Shown: piece by piece, positions 16,601-17,201 of the stretch
Layout of the letters: the number at the start of each line of letters is the position of its first letter
Numbering within the stretch: the stretch's first letter is position 1
NCBI GenBank assembly: GCA_041166365.1
Contig: JBEEFX010000121.1
Span: forward strand, 1 to 17,201
Direction of reading: 5' to 3'
DNA from: DASUCS01 sp041166365
Lineage (GTDB): Bacteria; Actinomycetota; Acidimicrobiia; Acidimicrobiales; JACDCH01
Length of the DNA stretch: 17,201 nt
The notes under the pieces: model-generated
The model's input: only the letters and a program-made list of their open reading frames with translations
Database searches by the model: none
Told to the model about the DNA's origin: nothing
Position numbers and translations under genes: made by a program

Positions 16601-17115
16601 AGTCGAGCCGCCGCGACCTGGCCAAGATCATCAAGGCCATCGACGAGGAGATCGTCAACGTCTTCGCGTCGGCGTACGCCGATGTGTCCCAGAACTTCGA
16701 AGCGCTCTTCGACACGCTGTTCCCTGGAGGGAAAGGGCGTCTGCGGCTGACGGATCCCGACAACCTGCTCGACACCGGCATCGACATCGAGGCCAAGCCG
16801 TCTGGCAAGAACGTGCGGAAGCTGTCGCTGCTCTCCGGCGGCGAGCGTTCCCTCACTGCCCTTGCGTTTCTCTTTGCCGTGTTCCGCAGCCGTCCGTCGC
16901 CCTTCTACGTGATGGACGAGGTCGAGGCCGCGCTCGACGACGTGAACCTGCACCGCTTCCTCGATCTCGTGCACGAATTCCGCGAGGAGGCGCAGCTCAT
17001 CATCGTGAGCCACCAGAAGCGCACCATGGAGGCGGCGGACTGCCTCTACGGCGTCACGATGCAACCGGGTGGTTCCTCGAGGGTCGTGAGCGAGAAGGTG
17101 GCCGCCGCCGGCTGA
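13645..17115 (+). CDS. smc: Chromosome segregation ATPase SMC
   Basis: 1156 residues, complete, in the usual range. The N-terminal ATPase half opens MFLKSLTLKGFKSFA with Walker A GPNGSGKS at 31-38 (K37), a Q-loop region and GQIDAVLNARPEDRR. Long coiled coils cover about 165-495 and 650-980. The hinge is about 500-645, starting EIDGVVGTLLDLVE and including GDRFGVTGWRVGGPGSG with the glycine-rich patch. The C-terminal half has the ABC signature LSGGER (1063-1068) and Walker B ending in D1091/E1092 (FYVMDEVEAALDD), followed by the switch histidine in IIVSHQKRTME. SMC dimers with ScpA/ScpB extrude DNA loops and compact sister origins. In many Actinobacteria smc lies just downstream of rnc-mutM and upstream of ftsY; here an oxygenase/ligase pair intervenes and ftsY is not directly downstream. 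Confidence 0.98.
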   Translation: MFLKSLTLKGFKSFAETTVLEMEPGVTVVVGPNGSGKSNVVDAIGWVLGAQAPSAVRSQKMDDVIFAGTAKRPALGRAEVSLTIDNSARLLPIEFTEVTITRTLFRNGDSEYSLNGVPCRLLDIQELLSDTGVGRQQHVIVSQGQIDAVLNARPEDRRLIIEEAAGVLKFRRRKEKAERRLAATEGNLTRVQDLLREVRRQLRPLERQADAARRHGDLVAELLGLRLHLAGRELSSLRSRLATTIGRRAELAADESALKGSLGQLDSAVLATEAQLSAMGGHDISDALVRFESLRERARGLAAVLNERRRNLERERNASVDQAVIATLEAEAARLTDELAHVEAEAVALAPDVEALARSERDLLVERQAFEVQWAEGVTPPSSRAAEVRGELAALRAGVERGAGEITRVRQRLDLLEQRAARLDDEASRLRDELAEAEEAESGLAAAFATAESAHLTAVDTALLAEEGRRSADAERHTWVARADALTQALDDARARAGAARLSEIDGVVGTLLDLVEIDEGYEAAFEAAAGEALAAVVVADVDAGRRALEVLHGGDLAGAVLPLGASRTPAPLPLGSGEPLRWHVRSRRDDVEGLLDALLGAVIVVDGGWATAVDIALANPDSFIVTRDGDRFGVTGWRVGGPGSGATGAALEEARERADEAMANAATADLALVTAQAAVAEARRLELEAQRALDEHDSAVAAASDARARVEADKRDGDTEIESLHSHLADLDARIGSEQARIAELEVLLPELESDEAGVLERGREMGAVRSRIEERAAAVGALRTDIEVRAAGLDERRRFLRRRLEEVEERLTRNVAERAQAEERRVELERTHLAVERLSALVVGRLTIVETELAELHEQRRRQSEEAREVAARLDGLRKQRSADERSLEEVREHSRRAEIEETELGLRVETAVEALRRDLESEPETAMAAECPPLAEGVTPHARVRELERELRLMGPINPLALQEYEALKERHEFLEAQLDDVKSSRRDLAKIIKAIDEEIVNVFASAYADVSQNFEALFDTLFPGGKGRLRLTDPDNLLDTGIDIEAKPSGKNVRKLSLLSGGERSLTALAFLFAVFRSRPSPFYVMDEVEAALDDVNLHRFLDLVHEFREEAQLIIVSHQKRTMEAADCLYGVTMQPGGSSRVVSEKVAAAG

Positions 17116-17161
17116 CGGTGGTCCTGAGCGGTCCGCCGCCGTGGCTCGGGTCGCGTGGTGG

Positions 17162-17201
17162 TCAGGCGGCGCCGACCACCAGCGCGAAGGCCAGGGCGGC
17201 C
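17162..17201 (-). CDS. 3' end of a probable membrane-protein gene (cut by window edge)
   Basis: On the minus strand the last bases read as 12 codons, AALAFALVVGAA, ending in TGA at 17164-17162. The run is entirely small and hydrophobic, as in a C-terminal transmembrane helix, and the gene would converge on smc with 46 bases between the stops. The fragment is too short to identify, and GC-rich DNA gives alanine-rich reading frames by chance. An 8-bp inverted repeat (17156-17163 with 17174-17181) overlaps the stop and may act in termination. Confidence 0.35.
   Translation of the reverse strand, partial: AALAFALVVGAA

Overview
The window looks like a high-GC actinobacterial chromosome segment, probably Acidimicrobiia or a close relative. 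That assignment rests on gene order, GC-rich third positions, GTG starts, four-cysteine L28 and L32, and a SepIVA/DivIVA-like coiled-coil gene directly after coaD. No marker gene settles the class. I see no phage, insertion sequence, CRISPR array or tRNA.

Layout. At the left edge, on the minus strand, lie the start of a lipoprotein gene (cut by the window) and rpmB. Divergently, on the plus strand, come a DAK2/FakA-type protein and recG. A minus-strand pair follows: a crotonase-fold enoyl-CoA hydratase and a 60-residue zinc-ribbon protein. Next is a tight plus-strand run: rsmD, coaD, a SepIVA-like coiled-coil protein, a YceD/DUF177 protein, rpmF, plsX, acpP, rnc and mutM. The rpmF gene is only 59 codons long. 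A divergent pair follows, a FadD-type acyl-CoA synthetase (minus) and a Rieske oxygenase alpha subunit (plus). Then comes a complete smc, and the last bases hold what looks like the 3' end of a minus-strand membrane-protein gene.

How it works together. The backbone is a housekeeping cluster for ribosomal proteins and rRNA modification or processing (rpmB, rsmD, rpmF, rnc), phospholipid precursors and acyl carriers (plsX, acpP, possibly the FakA-like protein), CoA synthesis (coaD), repair and recombination (recG, mutM) and chromosome/septum organisation (smc, SepIVA-like). Two catabolic cassettes of acyl-CoA or oxygenase genes sit in the backbone, between recG and rsmD and between mutM and smc. 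They look like lineage-specific insertions and could be used in lipid, steroid or aromatic breakdown.

The least ordinary points are: rnc has no ATG/GTG/TTG start where homology says it should begin; a 23-bp divergent gap carries two overlapping -10-like boxes that suit leaderless mRNAs; a lipoprotein gene starts inside the 3' end of rpmB; and the two inserted cassettes. I found no convincing new defence or mobile system.
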